41,793 bases of DNA from Candidatus Poribacteria bacterium (GTDB taxonomy: Bacteria > Poribacteria > WGA-4E > UBA9662), in assembly GCA_002709695.1 (NCBI GenBank), contig PAQF01000033.1, forward strand, positions 13,627 to 55,419, given 5' to 3'. Of the stretch, positions 14,867 to 23,859 are shown piece by piece (the first letter of the stretch is position 1; each line of letters starts with the position of its first letter). Under the pieces are notes generated by a model. The model saw only the letters and a program-made list of their open reading frames with translations, did not search any database and was not told the origin of the DNA. Position numbers and translations under genes: made by a program.

Positions 14867-15742
14867 CTAAAATGCCAGCCAAACAGCGCCTATGAACGCT
14901 GTTGTTAAAAATCCACCACCGATAACTGCATATGGGTCGTAGTAGAACGGATCGTATCCCCATCCGTTCCAGGTTATTTCTTCCTCATATTCTTCAATTA
15001 CATCTTGTTGGGTTTTCAATGAATCTGGAGGTGACAAGTATCCGTTGTTATCGCCATTGATATCATCAGTCCATCGTTTTTGGGTTTCTTCGATTCCCTG
15101 CTCAATAATGTCGAGTATCACAGTCTCGCCTAATATCTTTTCACCAGTTTCGTTGTTAATATAGCTTAGATCTTCGGGCCAGAGATTTGTATTGCTGATT
15201 TCATTAACTTCTTCCCAAAAATCGCTGGAAACGAGGTCGAACTGCCAACATTTTTCCATCCCAATTCGGTTTTCAGATAAGAGTGACATAAAAGCGATAG
15301 TGAAAGGGTTGAGGTCTGTCTTACGACCTTCCTTTTCTGCTAATCTTTGTTTGTAGATACAAACTGCTATTCTCAAGTCTTCCCATATGGGTTGTCCTTC
15401 TTCATCTACTTCATCCCAGTCAGCTTCGTCTTCAGCAAAAGTGCCTTCAAGCAAGTCGACGCCGGCGAATATGTCGTATGTTATTATAAAGTCCCACCAG
15501 CGGGAAATGAAATTATGATAAATCAATTCTCCTTTGCGCGTTGGTGAATAATATTCAGCACCTTCCTTTATTGTCCAGTATTCGTCGTAGTATTCACTGA
15601 TGAGATCTTCTAGAAAGACATAGTCACCTTCCATTAAGGCAGGTATTTGTTCATTTCTTTCTATCATTCGATATAGTACGAAACGAGAGGACAATTTTTT
15701 CTGTAATTCTACTCCCATTTCCAAAGCTTTTTTGGGCACCAT
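14867..15742 (-). CDS. Acidic protein of unknown family with a C-terminal hydrophobic segment
   Basis: I do not recognise this 291-residue protein. It is mostly alpha-helical and strongly acidic, with clusters of Glu/Asp and aromatic residues (EDLISEYYDEYW, EEVNEISNTNLWPEDL). It ends in a Gly/Ala-rich hydrophobic segment (YAVIGGGFLTTAFIGAVWLAF) that could insert into a membrane as a tail anchor. No signal peptide is present. An AAGGA site is 4 bases before the ATG at 15742, and promoter-like boxes lie about 80-110 bases upstream, so it is probably the first gene of the SpeE/DUF350 cluster. Its place at the head of the operon suggests a cluster-specific partner. Confidence 0.7.
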   Translation of the reverse strand: MVPKKALEMGVELQKKLSSRFVLYRMIERNEQIPALMEGDYVFLEDLISEYYDEYWTIKEGAEYYSPTRKGELIYHNFISRWWDFIITYDIFAGVDLLEGTFAEDEADWDEVDEEGQPIWEDLRIAVCIYKQRLAEKEGRKTDLNPFTIAFMSLLSENRIGMEKCWQFDLVSSDFWEEVNEISNTNLWPEDLSYINNETGEKILGETVILDIIEQGIEETQKRWTDDINGDNNGYLSPPDSLKTQQDVIEEYEEEITWNGWGYDPFYYDPYAVIGGGFLTTAFIGAVWLAF

Positions 15743-16150
15743 GTATTCCTTAACAAGTACACTTCAACGTGATAACCGACGAGATTTTGAGTGTCAACCT
15801 GATTCCACACGTGGTTCCATTATATCCAAGTATAGGTAACTGCTGTCAAGCAAAAAAGTGTATACTTTATCTGAGGTTACAGTGACAGTTAAGCGGCTCA
15901 AATTAATCTTGTTCATTCTTTTACTCGTACAGAATATATGTTTGAATTTTCTAGAAGTTGAGGCAAATGTTCGATTAATGTGTATTTTGTAAAGGGTCGT
16001 CGTTTATTTATGCGAGATTACTGTTTGTTTTTAATAAAAAAATATTTGAATATAATATCTATGAGGGGGGTGGTTATAAAATGTTCCTCCGGTTTAGCCT
16101 CATAAATTTGGTTATGATGTAGTCATCCCAAGCAGGATAGAGGATTTTGT
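15743..16150. other. 408-base intergenic region
   Basis: Apart from the leftward promoter near 15819-15849, I see only AT-rich sequence without a coding frame. A GGGGGGTGG run occurs near 16063-16071. It divides the leftward cluster from the decayed rightward BNR gene, so it may once have held a divergent promoter for that gene. Confidence 0.4.
15819..15849 (-). promoter_or_regulatory. Candidate promoter of the SpeE/DUF350/DUF4178 cluster
   Basis: Read leftward, a perfect TTGACA (15844-15849) and a perfect TATAAT (15819-15824) are present with a 19-base spacer, longer than the optimal 17. It points at the acidic-protein gene beginning at 15742. Confidence 0.5.
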
Positions 16151-17053
16151 GTGAATGAAAGAAGGGTCATATGGTTTCTTTCATCGGAAGGTATTTTGGA
16201 CCAAAGTCGCAACCTAATTCCAGATACTCCATTTGGAAACTCGGCTATAATTGCTGGAGTGGTTGGGCAAGATTGTTTGGCTGTTATTGTCGATAGTTAT
16301 GATGTATGGAGGTTTGCTTCAGAGGTGTGGAAAAAATTGCTCTGCTAATGTTGTCTTGAATTGTCTTTGTTGGACGACTGGCAATCGTTTACTTGTAGGC
16401 ACTGCAGGTGTTCGTTTGCGCGTAGGTCGTCGATGGAAACCTGCACTTTATTGCTAGTTTTGACTCAGTTGCGGAACGTGAATTTTGAAAGACTCCATGA
16501 GGGGTTCCTGATGTGCGTTCATTAGTGGTTGCTACGGATGGGACGATATACGCTAATATTCATGTTGGTTGGCTTGCTCGTTTCAGAGATGCAGAGGGGG
16601 AACTTGGCGAGTCTTGCAAGAAGGTTTGGAAATGAATGTTCATCAAGTGGTTACTTACTTATCTAATCCAAGTGCAGTTATTGCTGCTACCGCTAGTGGT
16701 TTTTATCTGAGTGATGACCATGGGTGTACATTTACTTGCCAAAGTAATGGTATTGTTTGCCGTTATCAAAGGGCTTGTGCTTGTTTTTTTGATGCCGATA
16801 TTTATCTTGTTTCTACTTCTAAGGGGCCCCATGGTTGTGTAGAAGCACAACTGTACCGAGGCGAAAATGCTGGAAGGGATTGGGAATTGGTTGGGGGCTT
16901 ACCCAAAAAAATAGATGGGAACATTTTATTGGAGGAGCCTGTGCACTCGTGATCATTGAGGATACTTTTCTATATGAAACTAGTGATTGGAGTATGACAT
17001 GGAATAAAATAGGAGGAGGTTACCCCAAGTTTTCTGGTGCCCTCGTGTTATAG
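16151..17053 (+). pseudogene. Decayed BNR-repeat/beta-propeller (sialidase-like) protein gene
   Basis: One protein can be followed through several frames. The start MNERRVIWFLSSEG and PFGNSAIIAGVVGQ run to a stop at 16346-16348. The reading moves to another frame near LLVGTAGVRLRVGRRW, then to GVPDVRSLVVATDGTIYANI (from 16501), then, after a shift in the G-run near 16600, to GGTWRVLQEGLEMNVHQVV and FYLSDDHGCTFT. Near 16925 it shifts again to LVIIEDTFLYETSDWSMTWN, stopping at 17053. In-frame readthrough would add DDGWLSREF. The phrases FYLSDDHGCTFT and SDWSMTWNKI are BNR/Asp-box-like. At least four frame breaks plus stops make this a pseudogene rather than one sequencing error. Confidence 0.75.
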
Positions 17054-17218
17054 ATGTATTATGATGATGGTTGGCTCAGTCGAGAATTTTCAGCAAAAGC
17101 AAGTATTGGGGTAACCCAGATCTTGGCATCCCGGTAGCAAGATCCATTCGAAGATGGTCTAGATAGCGGAGTCCTATTCCAAAGGTGGCTGATTTTCAGT
17201 GGAATACTAGTTTGGAAT

Positions 17219-18730
17219 TTAGAGTAGTTCTTTAAGGGATTGGATACGTGATGCATGGCGGAGTTTACGAAGTGCTTCGTCTTCAATTTGTCGAACTCGT
17301 TCTCGACTAATATCAAGTCTGCGCCCTATTTCTGCCAATGTGTATTCGGTTCCGTCCCTTAGCCCATAACGCCATTTAATGACGTCTTTCTCTCGTTCGG
17401 ATAGTGTACTGAGAACACGTTCAAGCGATTCCTTTTCTGAACTTACGAGTAGTTCTTGTTCTGGAAGAGTTTGGTCTTCATCTGGTAAAAGGTCTGAGAT
17501 CGTAGCATCCGATGAAGAGTCGCTAATGGGGGAGTCCAGTGATACGGTACTGCGGGTGCTCTGCAAAATCTCTATGACACGTGACTCACTTAGGTCTACT
17601 GCTTGTGCTATTTCCTTTAAGTTTGGGTCTCTCTCCAATTCTCGTGATAGTTTTGATTGCGCTTGCCGAATTGATCTGCGAGTTTCGCCAACGTAGCAGG
17701 GAATTCGAATAATTTGACTTTGTTGGTCCAGTGCTCGTTTGATTGCTTGCATAATCCACCAAGTGGCGTATGTGCTGAAACGAAACCCCCGCTTTAGATC
17801 AAATTTTTCAACTGCTTTCATCAATCCAATGCTTCCTTCCTGCATCAAATCTAGAAACGACAGGGAAGATCTGTTAAAGTTATGTTTTTTTGCAATACTG
17901 GCAACAAGCAACAGGTTTGCTTCAACAATACACATTTTTGCGTATTGTACTTGTGCAGTGGCAACCTTGATCTTTTTCCAAAGGGAATCGAAATCAAAAT
18001 TGAATAGATCCGTATCATTGTTTGTTTGGTCAATTATGTCATCAGAGTTTTTCAATTCCTCAACGAGTGTATCTGCTTCAATAGTATTTACATTGCTATT
18101 TTTGAGGTTATTAGAAGAACTCCCGCCATTTTTTGATTCTTCGTTAGCTACGATTCTTGCTGGAGGTAGAGTAGTAACAATTTCTAGTGAATGAATAGTA
18201 TCAACTCTGACTTGATACTTTTTAATTTCTGTTTCGATACGTTTCAGGATAAGGTCCAAATCCATAGGACTCCACCAGTCTAAGTCTTTTTCTGTTTGGG
18301 TTTTTGTTCCACGACGACGTTTAGTTGAGGCTCGCACGCGTTCGATGATAATTGGAGGTAGTTGTTGGAAAAGTTGAGAGACCTTTTCCTTTCCTCTGTT
18401 AAAATCCTGAAAAAGTTCCACTTCTTTCTTTGGGTTTAGCAGTGGGGTACGAGCAATTTCTTGAAGATAAGAAAAGGCTTCATCCCTGGTACCACCCTCC
18501 ATTCCGTCTCCTGTTCTTGGCTTATACTTGGAGATCAGATCATCCTCATCATCAAGTTCATCTTCTCTATTATATGTATTACTCAGTGATTCATCTGCTG
18601 GTTGACTTAGGATTGGATTTTCATCTTCATATTGTGTCGCAGAATCTGATTGACTGTAAGTTACAGAACCTACGTCGAAATCTTGATCATCCGAATTGTC
18701 TCGTGTTCTTATGTTTGTTCCTTCAGACAT
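17219..18730 (-). CDS. RNA polymerase sigma-70 family factor (RpoD/SigA-like)
   Basis: This 503-residue protein directs RNA polymerase to promoters. The N-terminus (1-70) is acidic and unlike a normal region 1.1. Region 1.2 is at about 80-115 ([21 protein letters not shown]). A poorly conserved spacer follows to about 265. Region 2 contains [19 protein letters not shown] and [18 protein letters not shown] (core binding, -10 recognition). Region 3 is near 345-385, and region 4 ends the protein with [20 protein letters not shown] (-35 helix-turn-helix). The domain set fits a group 1 or 2 factor, and the wide variable spacer is notable. Whether it is the only primary sigma cannot be judged from one window. 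Confidence 0.93.
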   Translation of the reverse strand: MSEGTNIRTRDNSDDQDFDVGSVTYSQSDSATQYEDENPILSQPADESLSNTYNREDELDDEDDLISKYKPRTGDGMEGGTRDEAFSYLQEIARTPLLNPKKEVELFQDFNRGKEKVSQLFQQLPPIIIERVRASTKRRRGTKTQTEKDLDWWSPMDLDLILKRIETEIKKYQVRVDTIHSLEIVTTLPPARIVANEESKNGGSSSNNLKNSNVNTIEADTLVEELKNSDDIIDQTNNDTDLFNFDFDSLWKKIKVATAQVQYAKMCIVEANLLLVASIAKKHNFNRSSLSFLDLMQEGSIGLMKAVEKFDLKRGFRFSTYATWWIMQAIKRALDQQSQIIRIPCYVGETRRSIRQAQSKLSRELERDPNLKEIAQAVDLSESRVIEILQSTRSTVSLDSPISDSSSDATISDLLPDEDQTLPEQELLVSSEKESLERVLSTLSEREKDVIKWRYGLRDGTEYTLAEIGRRLDISRERVRQIEDEALRKLRHASRIQSLKELL

Positions 18731-18904
18731 TTGTGTAACTACCTCTAATTTAGGTTTTCTTTTGTCTCAATATTGTATTTTTAGTAGATATTCCACTTGC
18801 TTTATTGTAGAATTTGCTTAGTGTCTAAGGTGCATTTGCAATTTTGGAAATGCATTTTAGGTTTTTGATATAGTTTGTGAAAAAACAAAACGGTTGTGTG
18901 CCAA

Positions 18905-19471
18905 ATGAACAAATCCGATGTCCTCAAACGCTACGAAGCAGGTGATTTTTTCAAAAATGAAAACTTAGAAGGAATCGACCTCAGCCGTGTTAATCTGGCA
19001 AAAGCTGATTTCTCAGAAGCTAACTTGCAGTTTTCGGAATTCAAAGATACCAATTTGAATGAATCTAATTTCAACTATGCGGACCTATCTAATGCTGATT
19101 TATCAGGAGCTATTTTGAAGAACGCTTTCCTTGTTGGTGCTAATTTAACTAATGCTAATTTGGAACGAACTGATCTTCGTGGTGCGTTTTTAAGTGGCTC
19201 AACACTTTGCAGCACGAATTTCCGTGATGCTGACTTAAAAGGTGCCATTATTGGATCCCCAAATTGGATTGCCCCAGATGCCTTCAGCCCTTACACTGAC
19301 TTTAAGGGGGCAAACCTCGAAGGTACAATCTTTGGTGAAACAACACCTAGAGGCGCTTCCATCCTAGGTGCTAAGCTTACAAGTGCATATCTCTACGAAG
19401 TTAATTTTTCCGAATCGGTGTATCATCCCCAACAACTTGAAGAAGCTATCACAAACAAAATCGTACGATAG
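18905..19471 (+). CDS. Pentapeptide-repeat protein
   Basis: This protein of about 188 residues is built largely from A(D/N)Lxx pentapeptides (for example LSNADLSGAILKNAFLVGAN and ANLTNANLERTDLRGAFL), which fold into a right-handed quadrilateral beta-helix. There is no signal peptide, so it is probably cytoplasmic. Roles in the superfamily range from DNA mimicry and gyrase protection to scaffolding, and none can be assigned here. The ATG at 18905 is preferred; a GTG at 18896 is also in frame and neither has a clear ribosome site. It is divergent from the sigma-factor gene and convergent with the ABC exporter gene. Confidence 0.9.
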   Translation: MNKSDVLKRYEAGDFFKNENLEGIDLSRVNLAKADFSEANLQFSEFKDTNLNESNFNYADLSNADLSGAILKNAFLVGANLTNANLERTDLRGAFLSGSTLCSTNFRDADLKGAIIGSPNWIAPDAFSPYTDFKGANLEGTIFGETTPRGASILGAKLTSAYLYEVNFSESVYHPQQLEEAITNKIVR

Positions 19472-19570
19472 TTTGCCCTTAAAATATGCACAACCCAATT
19501 AAATACGTTCCTTTTGCTAAAATGGTTTACAGCTTTTTTGTTTTTTCGCATTTGTTCTTAAGATTCAGAG

Positions 19571-21379
19571 CTAACGGAACTGGATTTCAGTTAGTTTTTG
19601 ATAAATACCATTTTTTTTAATTAGTTCTTGGTGTGTACCCCTTTCAGTAATTTTCCCTTCGTTCAGCACAAAAATTTCATCTGCGTTGATGATTGTTGAA
19701 AGCCTATGAGCAATGACAAATGTTGTTTGTCCTTTCATTAGGTATGATAATGATTGTTGAATAAGTGATTCGGATTTACTGTCTAGTGAAGAAGTTGCTT
19801 CATCAAGTAGTAGAATCCGTGGGTTCTTGGCAATTGCGCGTGCGATTGAAATTCGTTGCCTCTCACCTCCTGATAACATGAGACCTGATTCTCCAACTTC
19901 TGTTTCATAGCCATTTGGCAGTCCAACAATGAAGTCATGTGCATTAGCTAATTTTGTCGCTTTGAGAATTTCAGACTCTTTGATGTCTGCTTTACCATAG
20001 GCGATGTTAGCGCTGATGGTTCCAGAAAAGAGTATTGTTTCCTGTGGTACTATCGCAATTTGTTGCCGTAAGGATTCCAAACTGAAGCGGTTTATTTGGT
20101 GGCCATCAATCAAAATTTCTCCTAAAGTTGTCTCGTAAAACCTAGGTATTAAATTGAGCAATGTTGTTTTTCCCTGTCCGCTTGGTCCTACTAGGGCAAT
20201 TATTTTCCCTGACTCGATGCGGAAACTGACACTGTCGACAACTGTTTCTTGGTTGTTGTACGTGAATGACACATTGCGGAACTCAATTTCACCGCTTATC
20301 GGAGGGAGATTCGGGCCTTTGTTATGTTCTAGATTTTCATTTTTAAAATCAAGTACGTGAAACACTCGATCAGCTGATGCTAGACTTTGTTGTAGAATTG
20401 TATTGAATTGGCTAATGGTACGTATTGGTTTAAACATTAAGCTGATCATGGCGACGTAACCAATAAATTCACCTGTGCCTAGATTACCGAGAATTACTTG
20501 CCTACATCCAAGACCGAAAACTACTACCACTCCGATTGCGCTAATTAATTCAACTAGAGGGTTGAGCAACGAAGTCAGGCGGATTCGCTTAATTGTAGTA
20601 CGATATTGTTGCTTTGTTGTGTCTAAAAAATTGTCACGTTCAAAAACTTCAGCAGTGAAGCTCTTGATTATTTGAGTTCCATGGATTGTTTCCTTGAGTT
20701 GGGAAGATAGGTCTGCCGTATTTTGTTGGATTTTTCCAGAAGTAGCACGAATCCTTTTGCCAAATTGATTGATCAAGTGTACAAGTGGAGGGAAAATTAA
20801 CAGTATTAGAATTGTGAGCTTAAAACTGCTGATTAACATTGCAATTATAAAAACTGGGAGGTAGATAATTGCACGTATTACGTTTGAGGTAGAGCCGATA
20901 GTTCTGTGTAGAGACCTGACATCATCGGTCATTCGAGTAATTAAATCTCCAGACCGATGATCTTTTAAGGTTCCTATGGGAGCAAAGACGATCTTTTCAT
21001 ACATTTCGTTTCTCAGTTGGGTAATCAATTTTAGTCCGACTAGGTCCATGAGAAAACTGTTGAAGTAGGAAAAAATTCCTTTTATCAATACTAGACATAA
21101 TCCGCCTCCTAACACATATCCGATTAAATATATTGCTGCCTGTTGGTTTGCAATTGCAAATGGTATCCCGTCAAAAAAATTTGGAATGGTAAAGAATCTG
21201 ATGATCAGCGGTTTTTCAAATGTGTGTGTTTCTATTGATTTTAAGGCGTCAATTGTACTCGCTAGCACTTGTATATAGCCAAGGTCTCCGATTGCGATTA
21301 TAAAGGAACAGAACATTGATAAAAGAATCAGGCCAATATAGGTTGCCATGTATTTGGCAAGACGGTCGAATGTTTTCAT
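19571..21379 (-). CDS. MsbA-like ABC exporter (fused permease and ATPase)
   Basis: This 602-residue half-transporter has six membrane helices in residues 1 to about 320 and a C-terminal ATPase. The ATPase shows Walker A (GPSGQGKTTLL), the signature LSGGERQRISIARA, Walker B (RILLLDEATSSLD) and the H-loop IAHRLST. Such proteins work as homodimers to flip or export lipids, glycans or peptides. Beside GalU, glycosyltransferase and LpxL-type genes, a lipid-linked oligosaccharide or lipid A-core flippase role is plausible; this is an inference from context. The gap of 128 bases to SppA is the longest in this leftward run, so it may have its own promoter. Confidence 0.93.
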   Translation of the reverse strand: MKTFDRLAKYMATYIGLILLSMFCSFIIAIGDLGYIQVLASTIDALKSIETHTFEKPLIIRFFTIPNFFDGIPFAIANQQAAIYLIGYVLGGGLCLVLIKGIFSYFNSFLMDLVGLKLITQLRNEMYEKIVFAPIGTLKDHRSGDLITRMTDDVRSLHRTIGSTSNVIRAIIYLPVFIIAMLISSFKLTILILLIFPPLVHLINQFGKRIRATSGKIQQNTADLSSQLKETIHGTQIIKSFTAEVFERDNFLDTTKQQYRTTIKRIRLTSLLNPLVELISAIGVVVVFGLGCRQVILGNLGTGEFIGYVAMISLMFKPIRTISQFNTILQQSLASADRVFHVLDFKNENLEHNKGPNLPPISGEIEFRNVSFTYNNQETVVDSVSFRIESGKIIALVGPSGQGKTTLLNLIPRFYETTLGEILIDGHQINRFSLESLRQQIAIVPQETILFSGTISANIAYGKADIKESEILKATKLANAHDFIVGLPNGYETEVGESGLMLSGGERQRISIARAIAKNPRILLLDEATSSLDSKSESLIQQSLSYLMKGQTTFVIAHRLSTIINADEIFVLNEGKITERGTHQELIKKNGIYQKLTEIQFR

Positions 21380-21507
21380 AATTGGGGCTATTCTCTGAGG
21401 GTCAAACGAAAAGCTCGTATATGTTCAGTAACACCTGATTTATATTGCTAGATTTCTTTGCGAATTGGGAGGTGTTATGGTTGTACGAGAACTAGATGGG
21501 ACTATAG

Positions 21508-22371
21508 TCATTGCGTTGAGAAATTTAATTCATAACGAAATGAAGTAGATGGTAGGATTCTTTGATTCATATTGTTTGTAAGATTCAGTAGTTTTTCAAG
21601 AAGTGTTGGTTTCTGTTTTATACGTGTTGTTTTGGGCTCGCCTTTGATTCCAACAGTTTGGGCTGCGTAATTGATTGTGTCTTGTAAATTGCCTAGTTGA
21701 TCGATTAGCATCTTCTCGGATGCTTGTTTCCCAGTGAAAATTCGTCCATCAGCACAAGCTTCGATCTCATCTGGTGTGAGCCGGTCGCTACGGCCTTCAA
21801 TAATTGCCTGAATAAATTGGGACCTGACATCGTTGACAGTTTTTTGGATTAAGCTTTTTTCAGCTGGTGTCATGTTGCGTTGTGATGCTCCGATATCTTT
21901 ATATTCCCCGCTTTTGATGGTTTGGTATTCAATTCCTATTTTATCATACAGTGTTTTCATTTTTATGAACTGCATAACAGCACCAATACTACCAGTAAGT
22001 GTTCCTGGGTTTGCAAAGATTTCTTGTGCTGCACAGGCAATATAATAACCACCAGATGCAGCGGTACTACCCATAGATGCGAAAATTGGTTTACTCTTCA
22101 GCTTTTTAAGTTCGCTGTAAATTTCTTGAACTGGGGCTACTCCACCTCCTGGTGAATCAATTCGAAGTACGATAGCCTTTACACTGGTGTTATTTCGATG
22201 AAGATGAATGTGTTTGATAATTTCTTCTGAATCATTGATTACACCATGGATTTCAATAATTGCTACTTTATCTCCGATTGCTTCAGGATTGATTAGTGCT
22301 TGGCCGAAAAATAGTATGAAAATTAGTATTGCACCTGTGATTAAAATGATATATTTGATTTTGCGAGACAT
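21508..22371 (-). CDS. sppA: Signal peptide peptidase SppA
   Basis: This 287-residue protein is the short form of SppA. An N-terminal membrane anchor (residues 6-24) is followed by an S49 protease domain with LRIDSPGGG, the nucleophile Ser 106 in STAASGGYYIA, and the general base probably Lys 158 in IKSGEYKD. It cleaves residual signal peptides in the membrane after secretion. A GGGAG site precedes the ATG, 14 bases after the GalU stop, so the two are cotranscribed. Neighbouring SecA in the same run is a coherent export context. Confidence 0.93.
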   Translation of the reverse strand: MSRKIKYIILITGAILIFILFFGQALINPEAIGDKVAIIEIHGVINDSEEIIKHIHLHRNNTSVKAIVLRIDSPGGGVAPVQEIYSELKKLKSKPIFASMGSTAASGGYYIACAAQEIFANPGTLTGSIGAVMQFIKMKTLYDKIGIEYQTIKSGEYKDIGASQRNMTPAEKSLIQKTVNDVRSQFIQAIIEGRSDRLTPDEIEACADGRIFTGKQASEKMLIDQLGNLQDTINYAAQTVGIKGEPKTTRIKQKPTLLEKLLNLTNNMNQRILPSTSFRYELNFSTQ

Positions 22372-22385
22372 AACAAATTTCTCCC

Positions 22386-23267
22386 TTATAATTCTAACAT
22401 TTTTTTCGCATATTCCCGGAATTCTGCACCGAGTTCTGGGTCTGCTAGGGAAAATCTAAAAAACGCTTCAAAATAAGCACGATAGTTTCCTATATCAAAT
22501 CGTTTCTCGCCATGATCGAGTTTCAAACCAAAGATTCTATCTCTGTTCTGTAATGCAAGATGAATAGAATCAGTTATTTGGATTTCGTTGTTTCTGCCGG
22601 GCTTTGTCTGGCGAATATAATCGAAAATTTCAGGCGAGAATACGTATCGTGCTGCAACTGCCAAGTTGCTTGGAGCTTCTTCTAAACTTGGCTTTTCAAC
22701 AATATCCGCAATTGAAAAAGTCCGACCTTGCTCAAATTCAGGTGCGGCAATGCCATATTTGACAACCGACTCAAATTCGACTTCTTCAAATAATATGGAT
22801 ACATTCGCTTGGTTTATCATATATGTGTCTATTAAATTTTCCAATACGTTATTTGTAGGTTTGGATTGGATGATGGAATCACCTAGGCACACAACGAAAG
22901 GTTCATTATTGACAAAAGTTTCTGCTTTGCTAATTGCGTCAGCTAGTCCCTTTGGTTGACTTTGCCGTGTATAGAAAAATTCAATCTCGTCATTAATGTC
23001 TTGAAGTTGACTGAAATGTGTTAGATGTGGATCAAGATGGTCTTCTAGTGTACGTTTCTTCTGATTGGTGATAATTAGTATTTTATTGATCCCGGCTTCC
23101 TGTATTTCTTCGACTATATGCTGGATTACCGGTTTCCTGCCAACCAATAGCATTTCTTTTGCTTGGGATTTAGTAGCAGGTAGTAAGCGAGTGCCTGAAC
23201 CTGCCGCGGGTATTACAGCTTTTTGTGGTCGTTTTGGTGGTCTATGAATGTTTGGTTCAAATGTCAT
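22386..23267 (-). CDS. galU: UTP-glucose-1-phosphate uridylyltransferase GalU
   Basis: This 293-residue enzyme makes UDP-glucose from UTP and glucose 1-phosphate for polysaccharide synthesis. The nucleotide-binding motif AVIPAAGSGTRLLPATK and the following KEMLLVGRKPVIQHIVEE are diagnostic of the GalU family. CLGDSIIQSK and IADIVEKP also fit. The frame can extend to 23306, but the ATG at 23267 is chosen because it overlaps the upstream TGA as ATGA (translational coupling) and gives the usual length. Confidence 0.93.
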   Translation of the reverse strand: MTFEPNIHRPPKRPQKAVIPAAGSGTRLLPATKSQAKEMLLVGRKPVIQHIVEEIQEAGINKILIITNQKKRTLEDHLDPHLTHFSQLQDINDEIEFFYTRQSQPKGLADAISKAETFVNNEPFVVCLGDSIIQSKPTNNVLENLIDTYMINQANVSILFEEVEFESVVKYGIAAPEFEQGRTFSIADIVEKPSLEEAPSNLAVAARYVFSPEIFDYIRQTKPGRNNEIQITDSIHLALQNRDRIFGLKLDHGEKRFDIGNYRAYFEAFFRFSLADPELGAEFREYAKKMLEL

Positions 23268-23857
23268 TTTAATGTGATGATACTTAAAATAGTACGAACA
23301 ATCCATAAGGTATCAGAATAAAAATTACGTTTTTTAATGTATTCTAGATCTATCTGTAGTTTTTCTTGCATAAGTATGCTGATATAAAACTGTTCTGGGT
23401 TAGATTGGTTTTTCAGCTTTTCGCTTTCGTTTCGGTTCGCGAATTGAGAAGGTCCCGTTATACCAGGGCGCACCTGCAGTATTTGGCGTTGGGCTTGTGT
23501 ATAGTGCTGAACGTAATTTGGGGATTCAGGACGTGGACCAATAAGACTCATTTCGCCCTTGATGATGTTTATGAATTGTGGGATTTCATCTAGTTTCCAG
23601 CGTCTTAGGAAGGAGCCGATTGGTGTAATACGTGGGTCGTGGTAAGCAGTGAGTTGTTGCCCAAACGAATCGGCATTTGCGACCATTGTTCGGAACTTAT
23701 ACATTTCGAAAATGGCACCGTACTGTCCAACTCTCTTTGCCTTGTACAAGATGGGACCAGGTGATTGCAATTTTGCTAAGATGGCAACTGCTAAGAAAAT
23801 TGGTAGTAAACCGATCGAGGATAGAATTGCAAATGCAAGATCAATAATCCTTCTCAT
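23264..23857 (-). CDS. Undecaprenyl-phosphate sugar-1-phosphate transferase (PglC/WcaJ-type)
   Basis: This 197-residue monotopic membrane enzyme starts surface-glycan assembly by moving a sugar phosphate onto undecaprenyl phosphate. An N-terminal hydrophobic helix (LAFAILSSIGLLPIFLAVAI) is followed by the signature SPGPILYKAKRVGQYG and FEMYKFRTM, and then by LRRWKLDEIPQFINIIKGEM and SLIGPRPE. It matches the small PglC-like core without the extra N-terminal membrane domain of WbaP or WcaJ. It begins 2 bases after the dehydratase gene and overlaps GalU. Confidence 0.93.
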   Translation of the reverse strand: MRRIIDLAFAILSSIGLLPIFLAVAILAKLQSPGPILYKAKRVGQYGAIFEMYKFRTMVANADSFGQQLTAYHDPRITPIGSFLRRWKLDEIPQFINIIKGEMSLIGPRPESPNYVQHYTQAQRQILQVRPGITGPSQFANRNESEKLKNQSNPEQFYISILMQEKLQIDLEYIKKRNFYSDTLWIVRTILSIITLK

Positions 23858-23859
23858 GT

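Noticed and set aside
16569-16952. A separate 127-residue protein inside the BNR region
   Set aside because: It is the middle fragment of one frameshifted BNR protein that continues before and after it in other frames.
17379-18738. Several rightward frames opposite the sigma-factor gene
   Set aside because: They are Ser/Arg-rich antisense shadows of a clearly coding, conserved sigma gene and lack ribosome sites.
23268-23306. N-terminal extension of GalU
   Set aside because: The upstream 13 residues overlap the preceding gene, while the ATG at 23267 has the ATGA coupling and the family's normal start.
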